Origin: Pigmentiphaga litoralis
Lineage (GTDB): Bacteria > Pseudomonadota > Gammaproteobacteria > Burkholderiales > Burkholderiaceae_B
DNA: 64,000 bases
Direction of reading: 5' to 3'
Assembly: GCF_014651835.1 (NCBI RefSeq)
Contig: NZ_BMXQ01000001.1
Location: 1,054,001 to 1,118,000, forward strand
Of the stretch, positions 9,091-17,423 are shown piece by piece; within the stretch, counting starts at the first letter, position 1, and every line of letters begins with the position of its first letter. Under the pieces are notes generated by a model that had not been told where the DNA came from, searched no databases, and saw nothing but the letters and a program-made list of their open reading frames with translations. A program made the translations under genes and the position numbers.

Positions 9091-9376
9091 GAGAGCAGTC
9101 CTTGCCGTGAAGCCGGCGTGGTGCAAAGCAGTCTTCACGGTGGCAAGACGCCCGCAAGAATGCGTGGCGGTACACATCGGTAAAGAAGCGCAAACAGCAC
9201 GGGTGAAAAGCGAGTCGGCGATTCTACCAGCCCGCACCTGCACATACCCGGCCTGCGCCCCATCCGCATTGCGCAGGCCACTGCAACAGCGCCGGATTCC
9301 TTGCTTGGAGCAGTGATCATGGATACGGCATGCCTGGCGCGCCAGTGGCAAATCCCCCACGGATGCATGGACTTTT

Positions 9377-9406
9377 CCGACATACGTTCATGTACGTATG
9401 TATGAT
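9377..9406 (+). promoter_or_regulatory. Candidate promoter with an AcrR/TetR-type palindrome between -35 and -10
   Basis: ACATACGT (9380-9387) and ACGTATGT (9394-9401) form a perfect 8-bp inverted repeat around a 6-base centre. It resembles the E. coli AcrR operator core. A -35-like CCGACA (9377-9382) and a -10-like TATGAT (9401-9406), 18 bp apart, bracket the palindrome, the usual layout for repression. It faces the membrane protein at 9532. No TetR gene is present in the window, so the repressor would act in trans. The rest of the stretch 9091-9531 shows no gene I can support. Confidence 0.5.
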
Positions 9407-9531
9407 GACTTCTTCCCGACACATTTGTGCAGGGGACCGCTGGCCCTGCAACGGGCTCCGCGACCCTTCCCTGTCACTGGTTCGTATGCCCGGCGGCCTC
9501 AGTCTGGCGCTCACTTAAGGAACGTCCCGGC

Positions 9532-10509
9532 ATGCCAGATCCCGCTGCTTCAAGCGACCTGTCCTCTCGGCCAGAACGCACACCAGCACCCTTGCAGGTG
9601 CCTTCGATTCCCCTGTCGCCCGCGGTCAGCGGTCTGTCCAGTGGGAACGCCAGTCTGGTGCTCGCTGCCATCTTTGCGCTGCTTGCGCTCATCGTCGGCC
9701 TGCTGACGCCTGCGGTCATGCCAGCCGTATTTCTGGACGAAGGCGGTCCGGTTGAAAACGGCACCATCTTCCTGTATCTGGCGTCGGTGGCCTGTGTGGT
9801 AATGACGCGCATGCCTGGCCTGAGCAAGACCGACAAGGTCGCCTTGTGCATCGTGCTGCTGTCTCTGGCCGCGCGCGAAGCGGACTTGCACAAGGCCATG
9901 TTCGGCATCAGCATCCTCAAGGCGCGCTTCTACAACCGCCACGGATCGATTGAGCAGATCGTGATGGCGGTGGTGACCCTGCTGCCGGTGGTACTGTCCA
10001 TTCTGTGGTTGATCCGCCGCGGCGCGCGGCCCTGGTGGAACGCCTTGGTATCGCGCCGCGCCCCGGCGCTGACCCTGATGACCTTCCTGGTCATCATCGT
10101 GCTCGCAAAGGCTTTCGACCGCACGCCGGTCACGCTGGTGTCGACCGGGCTCATGGCATCGGTGCCCGCTACGGTCAGCACCCTGCTCCAGAGCTTTGAA
10201 GAGATCTTCGAGTTGCTGCTGCCGCTCCTGGTCATGCTGGCGGTCATTCAGAGCGTGCTGATTCGCACGACGCCGGTGTCGCCCCTCGATGCGGGCGCGC
10301 GCGACTGGAGCGTGCGGGTCCACATCCGCCGCAACCGCCAGAACCGGTACGAGCCGCATATCGAACTCGAAGCCAAGTGGGGCGGCAACCTGCAGTCCTG
10401 CATGATCCCGCCCACCACTGACTTCGACACCCCGGAAGCCGGCACCGCGCATGCGCTGGAATGGGTCGCGGCCTGGCAGCGCCTGAACGAACAGGGCCGC
10501 CTGGAATAA
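9532..10509 (+). CDS. Conserved-type membrane protein of unknown function
   Basis: I do not recognise this 325-residue protein. It has about six hydrophobic segments: near residues 44-64, 75-95 (FLYLASVACVV), 105-120, 145-165, 182-198 and 230-252. A soluble, basic C-terminal 80 residues ends in a stretch with WVAAWQRLNEQ. The start at 9532 is preferred over a frame opening at 9427 because AAGGA lies at 9517-9521 and the extra N-terminal residues are unlike a membrane protein. It stands alone between a LysR gene and a nitrogen-type operon. Its apparent promoter carries an AcrR-like operator, which would fit a stress or envelope role; that is inference. Confidence 0.7.
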   Translation: MPDPAASSDLSSRPERTPAPLQVPSIPLSPAVSGLSSGNASLVLAAIFALLALIVGLLTPAVMPAVFLDEGGPVENGTIFLYLASVACVVMTRMPGLSKTDKVALCIVLLSLAAREADLHKAMFGISILKARFYNRHGSIEQIVMAVVTLLPVVLSILWLIRRGARPWWNALVSRRAPALTLMTFLVIIVLAKAFDRTPVTLVSTGLMASVPATVSTLLQSFEEIFELLLPLLVMLAVIQSVLIRTTPVSPLDAGARDWSVRVHIRRNRQNRYEPHIELEAKWGGNLQSCMIPPTTDFDTPEAGTAHALEWVAAWQRLNEQGRLE

Positions 10510-10666
10510 GCCGGCAGGTCCGCGCGCAATCGCCCTCTTCCGTCGGCGTCGAATACCTTCTACCCCCTGGCGCCATCACGCCGACCGGTCCGTGGGCATG
10601 CGGGGCATCGACCCCAAGTCCAAGTCGAAGCTACCCTCGACGTCCCGAAGTGATCGCCCCGCCCGA

Positions 10667-10684
10667 TTGGCACGCTACGTGCTT
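10667..10684 (+). promoter_or_regulatory. Sigma-54 (RpoN) type -24/-12 promoter
   Basis: TTGGCACGCTACGTGCTT has the -24 GG (10669-10670) and -12 GC (10681-10682) exactly 10 bases apart and matches TGGCAC-N5-TTGC with one mismatch. Transcription would begin near 10694, leaving an untranslated leader of about 190 bases before the binding-protein gene at 10887. I see no gene in 10510-10886. Confidence 0.65.
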
Positions 10685-10729
10685 GATATGGCGCAAGAGT
10701 AGAAGCGTTCACCACCTTCCGTTCCTTCA

Positions 10730-10744
10730 GCACCGTCACGGTGC
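10730..10744. promoter_or_regulatory. Candidate NtrC-binding site
   Basis: GCACCGTCACGGTGC is a perfect palindrome of the NtrC form GCACC-N5-GGTGC. It lies about 36-50 bases downstream of the predicted start site of the sigma-54 promoter at 10667-10684. NtrC sites are usually upstream, but enhancer sites can work at other positions. Together with the promoter it suggests nitrogen control of the binding protein and deaminase that follow. Confidence 0.45.
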
Positions 10745-10886
10745 ACGGGTCGCCAGCGTGGCCGGAAATTGCTCTTGAAGTGCCCGCCGCCGGTGCATCG
10801 TCATGACGTGCCGGCCGCGGGCGATTTCCCACTTCAAGTCGCAAGCCGAGTCCACGGCATCGACCGCCATCCGAAGGAGCTTCACC

Positions 10887-11906
10887 ATGCATCGCCGTCA
10901 ACTGCTCAAACTGGGCGCTGCCGCCGCCGCCGTACTGGCTGCGCCTGTCGTCTGTGCCCAGCCCCTGACCCGCCTGCGTTTCACGCTGGACTACCGCGTG
11001 ACCGGACAGACCGCGCCCTTCCTGGTCGCGCTGGCCAAGGGCTACTACAAGGAAGAAGGCCTGGACGTCATCATCGATGCCGGCAGCGGCTCGGTCGCAT
11101 CCATTACGCGCGTGGTGACCGGCGCATATGACATCGGCCTGGGCGACATTAACTCGCTGATCGAATACCACGGCGCCGCGACCGGCGCCCCGGCCTTGCG
11201 GGCCGTCTATCAGTACTACAACCGCGCGCCGTTCGCGATCATCGGCCGCAAGGACCGCGGCATCACCGACTTCAAGAGCCTGCAAGGCAAACGTATCGCC
11301 GCTGCGGCGGTCGAGTCGACCAAACGCGCCTGGCCCATGGTGGCGCGCAAGACCGGCCTGACCGACGACGCGCTCGAATGGGTCACCACCGATTTCAGCC
11401 TGCGGGACAACGTGATCGTGCGCGGCGATGTGGATGGCGCCACTTACTTCCACGATTCCGCCGTGACGCTGTTCCAGCGCATGAAGCCCGAGACCCTCAG
11501 TGTGCTGTCGTTTGCCGATGCGGGCGTGAATCTGTATGGCAACGCCGTGCTGGCCAGCACCAAGCTGATCAACGAGAACCCCAAGGCATTGGCGGCCTTT
11601 CTGCGCGCCAGCAATCGCGGCCTGCAGGACGCCCTTGCCAATCCCGCGGCCGCCATGGCCATCGTCAAGCAGCGCGATCCACTGATCGACGAGAAGGTGC
11701 AACTGGAGAGCTGGCTGATCACTGCCAGGTACCTGGCTGCGCCCGATACCCGCACGCACGGCATGGGCGACGTGCGCAAGGAGCTGGTCGCGGAACAGAT
11801 CACGATGGTGTCGGACACCTTCGGGCTCAAGACCCGCCCCACGGTCGACAGCCTGTACGACCTGCGCTTCTTGCCACCGCTGGCCGACCGCATGGCCAAG
11901 GTGTGA
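10887..11906 (+). CDS. ABC transporter substrate-binding protein, NMT1/THI5-like, Tat-exported
   Basis: The 339-residue periplasmic binding protein starts with a Tat-type signal (HRRQLLKLGAAAAAVLAAP, ending near residue 25). Two NMT1/THI5-like lobes follow, with GYYKEEGLDVII and DIGLGDINSLIEYHG typical of the family. Such proteins feed riboflavin-, pyrimidine-, nitrate- or sulfonate-type ABC importers. AAGGA at 10874-10878 supports the ATG at 10887. No permease or ATPase lies next to it, so it must use a distant importer. It ends 4 bases before a purine-deaminase-like amidohydrolase, which points to a nitrogen heterocycle as ligand. Sigma-54 control is likely. Confidence 0.87.
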   Translation: MHRRQLLKLGAAAAAVLAAPVVCAQPLTRLRFTLDYRVTGQTAPFLVALAKGYYKEEGLDVIIDAGSGSVASITRVVTGAYDIGLGDINSLIEYHGAATGAPALRAVYQYYNRAPFAIIGRKDRGITDFKSLQGKRIAAAAVESTKRAWPMVARKTGLTDDALEWVTTDFSLRDNVIVRGDVDGATYFHDSAVTLFQRMKPETLSVLSFADAGVNLYGNAVLASTKLINENPKALAAFLRASNRGLQDALANPAAAMAIVKQRDPLIDEKVQLESWLITARYLAAPDTRTHGMGDVRKELVAEQITMVSDTFGLKTRPTVDSLYDLRFLPPLADRMAKV

Positions 11907-11910
11907 CGCC

Positions 11911-13392
11911 ATGGCAGCTTCCTTTGGCATGTCGTTGCCTTCCGGTGACGGCCGAGTGTCTGACCCAGAAGGCGACAGCCTCCTGATCCGCGGCGCGCAG
12001 GCCATTCTGACTGGCCTGCCGGGTGTGGCCGCGCGCAGTGACGCGCGCGATATCCGCGTGCGCGACGGCCGTATCGCCGCCATTGGCACGCTGGCGCCCG
12101 AACCGGGCGAACGCGTGCTGGACGCAAGCAACTGCGTGGTCTACCCGGCCTGGATCAACACCCATCACCATCTGTTCCAGTCGCTGCTCAAGGGCGATCC
12201 GCTGGGCATCAATGTCACGCTGATGCCCTGGCTGACGGCCATCCCGTTCCGCTATCGCCCGGCTTTTGACGAATCGCGCTTTCGGACGGCGGCGCGGATC
12301 GGCCTCGTCGAGCTGGCGCTGTCGGGGTGCGCAACGGTTGCGGATCACAACTATCTGTATGCCCCGGGTCTGGGCTTCGACACATCAGAGATCCTGTTTG
12401 AAGAAGCTGACCGGCTGGGCCTGCGCTTCGTGCTGTGCCGCGGCGGCCAGACGCGTGTGCGGCAGGTCGAAGACAGCCTGCCCGCGTCCTTGCGGCCGGA
12501 ACGGTTCGAAAACTACCTGGCCGACGTGGAACGGTTGGCGGCCAGGTACCACGACCCCGCGCCCGATGCGCGGCGCAAGGTGGTGCTTGCGCCGACCAAT
12601 CCGCTGCACGGAGTCGATGCGGGGCAGTTGCGGGAAAGCGCCGCGTTCGCCCGCGGGCTGGGGCTGCGCATGCATACCCACCTGTCCGAGACGGTGTCCT
12701 ACCAGGACGACGCGCACCGGATCGCAGGCCGGTCCGCGGTGCAGTACTGCGCCGACAACGGCTGGGTGGGCAGCGACGTATCGTTCGCCCACCTGGTCAA
12801 GCTCGACGCCGAAGAAATCGCCCTGCTCGGCGCCACCGGCACCGGCGTCGCCCACTGTGCGCAATGCAATGCGCGCCTGGGCAGCGGCATTGCACCGGTC
12901 GAAGCGCTGGAAGCAGCTGGCGCGAAGGTTTCAATTGGCGTCGACGGCGCCGCATCCAACGAAGCGGCCGACATGTATTCCGAAGTGCACACCGCATGGT
13001 TGATGCAGCGGGCCAAGGAAGGGGAATCGACCCGCGCGCGCAAGCACGGCGGTGAAGGCGAAGCCGGCCGCAACCGCACCACGGTGGAAGACGTGGTGCG
13101 GTGGGCCACTGCCGGCGGCGCCGACGTCCTGGGCCTGACCGACCTGGGCCGCATCGAGGTGGGCCGCGTTGCCGACCTGGCGCTGCACGCGGTCGATGCG
13201 CCGCGCCACTTCGGGCTGCATGACCTGGGCATTGCCCCGGTCGCGTCCGGCGGCGGGCACGTCAAGGCGCTGCTGGTGGGCGGCAAGCAGATCGTCGAGG
13301 ACGGTGTGCTGGCGGGGCTGGATGTCGATGCCCTGCGGCATGAGGCACGGGAAGCCGTGGCGTGGATGCGGGAGCACGCCACGCCGCTGTGA
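11911..13392 (+). CDS. Amidohydrolase, 8-oxoguanine deaminase / TRZ-ATZ family
   Basis: This 493-residue TIM-barrel metal hydrolase has the deaminase signatures: NTHHHLFQSL (His85-87) for metal binding, HTHLSET, SFAHLVKL with a further metal His, and the catalytic Asp in GVDGAASNEAADM. Together these fit the 8-oxoguanine deaminase/hydroxyatrazine-type branch, which removes amino groups from purine or triazine rings and releases ammonia. It is longer than most relatives (about 450) because of an N-terminal extension; an internal Met7 could be the true start. The gene follows the binding-protein gene by 4 bases and is surely co-transcribed. Exact substrate is inferred only to family level. Confidence 0.85.
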   Translation: MAASFGMSLPSGDGRVSDPEGDSLLIRGAQAILTGLPGVAARSDARDIRVRDGRIAAIGTLAPEPGERVLDASNCVVYPAWINTHHHLFQSLLKGDPLGINVTLMPWLTAIPFRYRPAFDESRFRTAARIGLVELALSGCATVADHNYLYAPGLGFDTSEILFEEADRLGLRFVLCRGGQTRVRQVEDSLPASLRPERFENYLADVERLAARYHDPAPDARRKVVLAPTNPLHGVDAGQLRESAAFARGLGLRMHTHLSETVSYQDDAHRIAGRSAVQYCADNGWVGSDVSFAHLVKLDAEEIALLGATGTGVAHCAQCNARLGSGIAPVEALEAAGAKVSIGVDGAASNEAADMYSEVHTAWLMQRAKEGESTRARKHGGEGEAGRNRTTVEDVVRWATAGGADVLGLTDLGRIEVGRVADLALHAVDAPRHFGLHDLGIAPVASGGGHVKALLVGGKQIVEDGVLAGLDVDALRHEAREAVAWMREHATPL

Positions 13393-13417
13393 AGGCACGT
13401 CGCGGCGTGCCGCAGCC

Positions 13418-13905
13418 TCAACGCCCGCTGAAGTTCGGCGGGCGTTTTTCCAGGCGCGCCCGGATGCCTTCGGTCTTGTCGTCCGTTGCGAACAGCAACT
13501 GGAAGGCCTTGCGTTCATGCGCCAGTCCGGCGTCCAGGCCCACCTGCATGCCATGCAGCACGGCCTCCTTGATCGCGCGCACGGCATGGATCGGCAGGTC
13601 CGCAATGCGGCCTGCCAATGCCAGTGCGGTGGCCTCGACTTCCGTGTCGGCCACCAGGTCGCTGACCAGGCCCATGGCATACGCCTCGTCCGCGTGAATG
13701 GTGGATCCCGTCAACAACAGGCGCATGCTGCGGAACTTGCCCACGGCGCGGGTCAGCCGCTGCGTGGCGCCACCGCCGGGCATCAAGCCCAGCAGTGGCG
13801 AAGCAGCGCCACCCCGGGCGCGGGGCGCGCAAGGCGCAGCACGTCCGCGTCATCGGCCTTGTGGCCCGGCCCGCTGGCGGCCCCCGCGTCCTTGTCCTGG
13901 TCCAT
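13418..13905 (-). pseudogene. Enoyl-CoA hydratase/isomerase gene broken by an internal deletion
   Basis: On the minus strand an ATG at 13905 opens a frame that reads like a crotonase N-terminus (DVLRLARPAPGVALL, residues 21-35), then runs into TGA about six codons later. In a different frame, starting around 13798, the sequence resumes as a normal crotonase second half (LLGLMPGGGATQRLTR to the C-terminal RLEKRPPNFSGR). A complete enzyme has about 260 residues; about 95-100 residues covering the oxyanion-hole region are missing and the frames do not match. The gene follows the amidohydrolase by 18 bases, so it was the last gene of the aryl-acid operon. Translation of the 122-residue remnant from 13786 is possible but would not give an active enzyme. 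Confidence 0.75.
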
Positions 13906-13923
13906 GCTTTGCCCGCCTTTGCC

Positions 13924-14766
13924 TTACAGCCCCAGCACGCGCTCTGCATTGCCATGGAAGATCTTTTCCATGACCTCCTGTTTGTACCCAAGCTCCTGCC
14001 ATTCCCGCAGGATGCGTTCGTACGGCAGGCTGGGGTAGTCGCTGCCAAACATGATCTTGTCCTGCAGACGGCCGCGGATATCGACCTTCAGGTTGCCCGG
14101 AAAATGCTTGGGCGCCCAGCCCGACATCTCCCAGTACACATTGCCCTTGTGCAGCGCCACGGCCGTCGTCTCGTCCACCCAGGGCCACCCGGGGTGCGCC
14201 ATCACGATCTTCAACGTTGGAAAATCCGCTGCGAGTTCGTCGATCGCCTCCGGATGGGCATGGCGGATGCGCGCGCCCATGCCGCCCGGCATGCCGGCGC
14301 CCATGCCGGTCGTGCCCACATCGACCATCACGGCGGCGCCCAGGTGGGCCAGTTCTTCGAACAGCGGATAAAAGCGCCGGTCGTTGACCGCAAAGTGCTG
14401 CATGATCGGATGAAAGTGAAAGCCGATAAAGCCCAGCTCGCGCATCGCGTGCCGCGCTTCGCGGATCGCCAGTTCGCCCTTGAACGGATCCAGCGTGCCC
14501 CAGCACTGGATCACCCGCTTCGGATGCCGCTTCCACATGCCATGCACGTAGTCGTTGGTGCATGGCGGCGTGGCGACGGTGGTCTCCAGATCCAGCGCGA
14601 CCAGGCAGGCTTCCACCCCGGCGGTGGTGAACTCTTCGATCACGGCTTCTTCGGTCTTGCCGACCCAGTGCCGTTTCCAGTAGGTGGCCAAGGCCTCCAC
14701 GTAAGGGCCCTGGGCGTCGATCCAGGTCGGGGTGCCGGGATAGCAATGCAGGTCGATGATTCTCAT
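13924..14766 (-). CDS. Amidohydrolase-2 family protein (decarboxylase/hydrolase)
   Basis: The 280-residue product belongs to the amidohydrolase_2 superfamily that includes gamma-resorcylate decarboxylase and ACMSD. Late motifs are clear: GFHFHPIMQHF, VMAHPGWPWVDE and the catalytic-Asp motif MFGSDYPSLP. The N-terminal metal motif is unusual: where the family commonly has HxH, this protein reads DLHCYPG, so the second metal His is a Tyr. Activity could be altered or metal-independent. The start MRIIDLHCYPG is the normal family start. It sits 22 bases after the AMP-ligase in the same operon and probably acts on the same aromatic or cyclic acid. Confidence 0.82.
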   Translation of the reverse strand: MRIIDLHCYPGTPTWIDAQGPYVEALATYWKRHWVGKTEEAVIEEFTTAGVEACLVALDLETTVATPPCTNDYVHGMWKRHPKRVIQCWGTLDPFKGELAIREARHAMRELGFIGFHFHPIMQHFAVNDRRFYPLFEELAHLGAAVMVDVGTTGMGAGMPGGMGARIRHAHPEAIDELAADFPTLKIVMAHPGWPWVDETTAVALHKGNVYWEMSGWAPKHFPGNLKVDIRGRLQDKIMFGSDYPSLPYERILREWQELGYKQEVMEKIFHGNAERVLGL

Positions 14767-14788
14767 GGCGGGTCTCGATGTCAGGGAT

Positions 14789-16453
14789 TCAGGAAGCGGC
14801 TTGGGAGGTAGCGGCGGGTTGCGCCAGCGTCGCGGCGATCTGCTCGCCCAGCGCCTTTTTCGACACCTTGCCAAAGGTGGACACGGGAAAGTCGGCAACG
14901 ATCTCGAGCCGTTCGGGCAGCTTGAACTTGGCGATTTCCTTGGTGAGCAGAAAGTCCACCAGGGTCTTCAGGGTCAGTTCGCGGCCCCGCTTCAGGATCA
15001 CGAACGCACACATGCGTTCCCCCAGATCCGGATCAGGCATGGGCACGCACGCCACGTTCTGCACCGACGGATGCATCAGGATCAGGTTCTCGATTTCTTC
15101 GGCGCTGATCTTTTCGCCGCCCCGGTTGATCAGGTCTTTCTTGCGGCCTTCCACCACGTAATTGCCGGAAGGATGCTGCCGCATCAGGTCGCCCGACCGG
15201 TAGAAGCCATCGGGCGTGAACTGCCGCGCGTTGTACTCGGGCACGCCGTAGTAGCCGCGCAGCGTGTAGGGTCCGCGGCAAGTCAGCTCGCCCACTTCGC
15301 CCTGGGGCACTTCGCGTCCTTCATCATCCAGCAGCAGGATCTCGTCGTCCTCGCAGACCGGGCGGCCGCAGGTTTCCAGCTTCACGTCGTCGGGATCGTC
15401 AAAGCGCACGAACATCAGCACGCCTTCGGACATGCCAAAGTTCTCCTGCACGAACGCGCTCGGGATCAGCTCGCGCGTGCGCAGGCGCACCTCGGGCTGC
15501 ATGCGCTGCCCGCCGCTCTGGATCTGCCGCAAGGACGTCAGGTCGTAGCGCCCGATCGCAGGATCGTTGATCAGCCGGATCAGCAGTGCCGGCACCACCT
15601 TCAGGTGCGTGACCTTGTGCTGCTGGATCAGCGCGAACATCTCTTCGGGCTTCGTATTGCCGTGCACGACCACCTTGCCGCCCGCAAACAGAAAGCCCTG
15701 GATGCCCGGGCAGGCCAGCGGCAGATTGTGGGCAATGGGCAGCACCAGCAGCAATACCGAATCGCGTTCCACCTGCGCCACCACCGACGCCGCGCGCGAG
15801 TTGTAGGCGTAATCGTTGCCCGTGCGCGGGATCAACTTGGGGATGCCGGTCGTGCCACCCGATAGTTGAAAGATGCAAGGATCGGCCGGGTCGATATGCA
15901 GCGCACCGAGCATGGCCGCCGGTCGCGTGGCGGGCCGCGTGATCAGCTCCTGCAAGGCCACTTCCCCTTCCCGGGCGGCGCCCAGCACGATCCGAAAGCG
16001 CAGCGTGGGCTGCTCGGCCTGCACGCGCGCAATGACGGGCGCAAACGCAAAGCTGCCTTGCGTTTCGGGATACACGCACGTCGTTGCACCGGACAACTGC
16101 ACGAACTGGCTGATCTCGGCATACCGATGCGTGACCAGCGCGGCGATCGGTATCGCGCCGATCTTTTGCAATGCAAAGTAGAGGATCACGAACTCGGCCA
16201 CATTGGGCAGCGTTGGCACGACCCGGTCCTGCGGTTGCAGACCCAGGTCCAGCAGGTTCAGCGCCAGATTGGTCGACGCGCGGTCCAGCGCTGCGTAGGT
16301 GTACTGACGATCACCGTCCACCAGTGCAATGCGGTCTGCAAAGGTGGCGAAGACGGTGGCAAATTCTTCGGCAAGCGACTTGTCGCGCCAATAGCCCTTG
16401 GCGCGGTAGCGCGCGGCGTCGGCGTCGGCAAAGGGAACGAATCCTGGCAGCAT
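14789..16453 (-). CDS. Aryl-acid AMP/CoA ligase (EntE/DhbE-like ANL enzyme)
   Basis: The 554-residue adenylating enzyme has all core ANL motifs: QLSGGTTGIPKLIPRTGNDY (P-loop-like), NFGMSEG, YRSGDLM, GRKKDLINRGGEKIS and a C-terminal catalytic Lys in FGKVSKKALG. The A4 segment reads LPIAHNLPLACPG; in DhbE the equivalent Asn contacts the 2-hydroxyl of 2,3-dihydroxybenzoate. This suggests an ortho-substituted aromatic acid such as salicylate. A CoA rather than a siderophore carrier is likely because the neighbours are catabolic (crotonase remnant, amidohydrolase, SDR, Bug protein) and no NRPS is present. GGAGG lies at a good distance from the ATG at 16453. Confidence 0.88.
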   Translation of the reverse strand: MLPGFVPFADADAARYRAKGYWRDKSLAEEFATVFATFADRIALVDGDRQYTYAALDRASTNLALNLLDLGLQPQDRVVPTLPNVAEFVILYFALQKIGAIPIAALVTHRYAEISQFVQLSGATTCVYPETQGSFAFAPVIARVQAEQPTLRFRIVLGAAREGEVALQELITRPATRPAAMLGALHIDPADPCIFQLSGGTTGIPKLIPRTGNDYAYNSRAASVVAQVERDSVLLLVLPIAHNLPLACPGIQGFLFAGGKVVVHGNTKPEEMFALIQQHKVTHLKVVPALLIRLINDPAIGRYDLTSLRQIQSGGQRMQPEVRLRTRELIPSAFVQENFGMSEGVLMFVRFDDPDDVKLETCGRPVCEDDEILLLDDEGREVPQGEVGELTCRGPYTLRGYYGVPEYNARQFTPDGFYRSGDLMRQHPSGNYVVEGRKKDLINRGGEKISAEEIENLILMHPSVQNVACVPMPDPDLGERMCAFVILKRGRELTLKTLVDFLLTKEIAKFKLPERLEIVADFPVSTFGKVSKKALGEQIAATLAQPAATSQAAS

Positions 16454-16572
16454 GGCAATGCCTCCGTGGAAAGTGATCAGGCGAAAACTGCGCCCAGGGC
16501 AAGTTCAGGTATCGGCGATGGGCGGGCCCGTTCGGCGGTGCGGTCCAAACGGCTGTGATCGGCCAGGACCTG

Positions 16573-17334
16573 TCACGTCGATGCGGTGAACCCGCCATCG
16601 ATCACGACGATTTCCCCGGTCACGAAACGGTTCCCTTCCAGCAGGCTCAGCATCGTCTCGGCGACGTCGTCGGCCGTCACGCAGCGGCGCAGGGGCGTGG
16701 CGCGGGCGCGCTTGCCCATCAGGTCGTCGTACTTGTCACCCAGCATGCGTTCCATCCAGTCGCCCTCCATCCAGCCGGGCGCCACGGCGTTCACGCGAAT
16801 GTCGGGTCCAAGGTTCCAGGCCAGCGTCTTGGTCAGGTTCACCACGGCCGCCTTGCTGGCGGCGTAGGGCAAGGGTTGCGGACCGGGCCGCAGCCCGACG
16901 ATGCTCGCCGTGTTGACGATGGCAGGCGCCGTTCCCCGCCGCAGCAGCGGCACCGCTGCCCGGGTGACCTGGAACAAGCCGCGCACATTGACGGCGAAGG
17001 TCCGGTCCCATTCGTCCAGGTCCAGGCTTTCCAGATCCTTGACCTTCCAGGTGGCGGTGGTCCCGGCGTTGTTGATCAGCGCATCCAGATGGCCGAACCG
17101 TTCGCCTACCTGCGCCACCATGGCACGCACGGCGGCCTCGTTGCTGACGTCGCATTGCACCAGCATGGTGTCGGCGCCCAGGCCGCGTGCCTCCTCGGCG
17201 GTGGCGCGCGCAGCGGCCTCGCTCGACGCATAGTTGATCGCGACGTCGTAGCCGGCGCGTGCCAGCGCCAGGACGGCGCTGCGTCCGATTCCGGTTGCGC
17301 CGCCCGTGACGAGCGCTTTTTTCCTGTCTGTCAT
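16573..17334 (-). CDS. SDR family oxidoreductase (FabG-like)
   Basis: This 253-residue classical SDR has the NAD(P) motif GGATGIGRSA (11-20), NNAG, the catalytic Ser in NTASIVG and the YAASK Tyr/Lys pair, with the C-terminal GEIVVIDGGFTAS typical of FabG-like enzymes. It probably oxidises or reduces a hydroxyacyl-CoA or cyclic alcohol intermediate of the operon's substrate. The start at 17334 gives the normal SDR N-terminus and has AAAGGG upstream. It lies between the Bug binding protein and the aryl-AMP ligase, in the same direction. Confidence 0.88.
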   Translation of the reverse strand: MTDRKKALVTGGATGIGRSAVLALARAGYDVAINYASSEAAARATAEEARGLGADTMLVQCDVSNEAAVRAMVAQVGERFGHLDALINNAGTTATWKVKDLESLDLDEWDRTFAVNVRGLFQVTRAAVPLLRRGTAPAIVNTASIVGLRPGPQPLPYAASKAAVVNLTKTLAWNLGPDIRVNAVAPGWMEGDWMERMLGDKYDDLMGKRARATPLRRCVTADDVAETMLSLLEGNRFVTGEIVVIDGGFTAST

Positions 17335-17423
17335 GACTGCCCTTTCTGCTGAGTGAAGACGAATGAACGCCCACGGCGCGTGCACCGCATAAGCGATCGA
17401 AGCAATGGAAGTGGATAAAGGCG

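Noticed and set aside
10560-12131. Long minus-strand frame opposite the binding protein and amidohydrolase
   Set aside because: It is His/Gln/Arg-rich without a domain; the plus-strand genes have signal, motifs and ribosome sites.
14789-16453. Siderophore biosynthesis locus based on the EntE/DhbE-like ligase
   Set aside because: No NRPS, isochorismate or TonB receptor genes are nearby; neighbours are catabolic.
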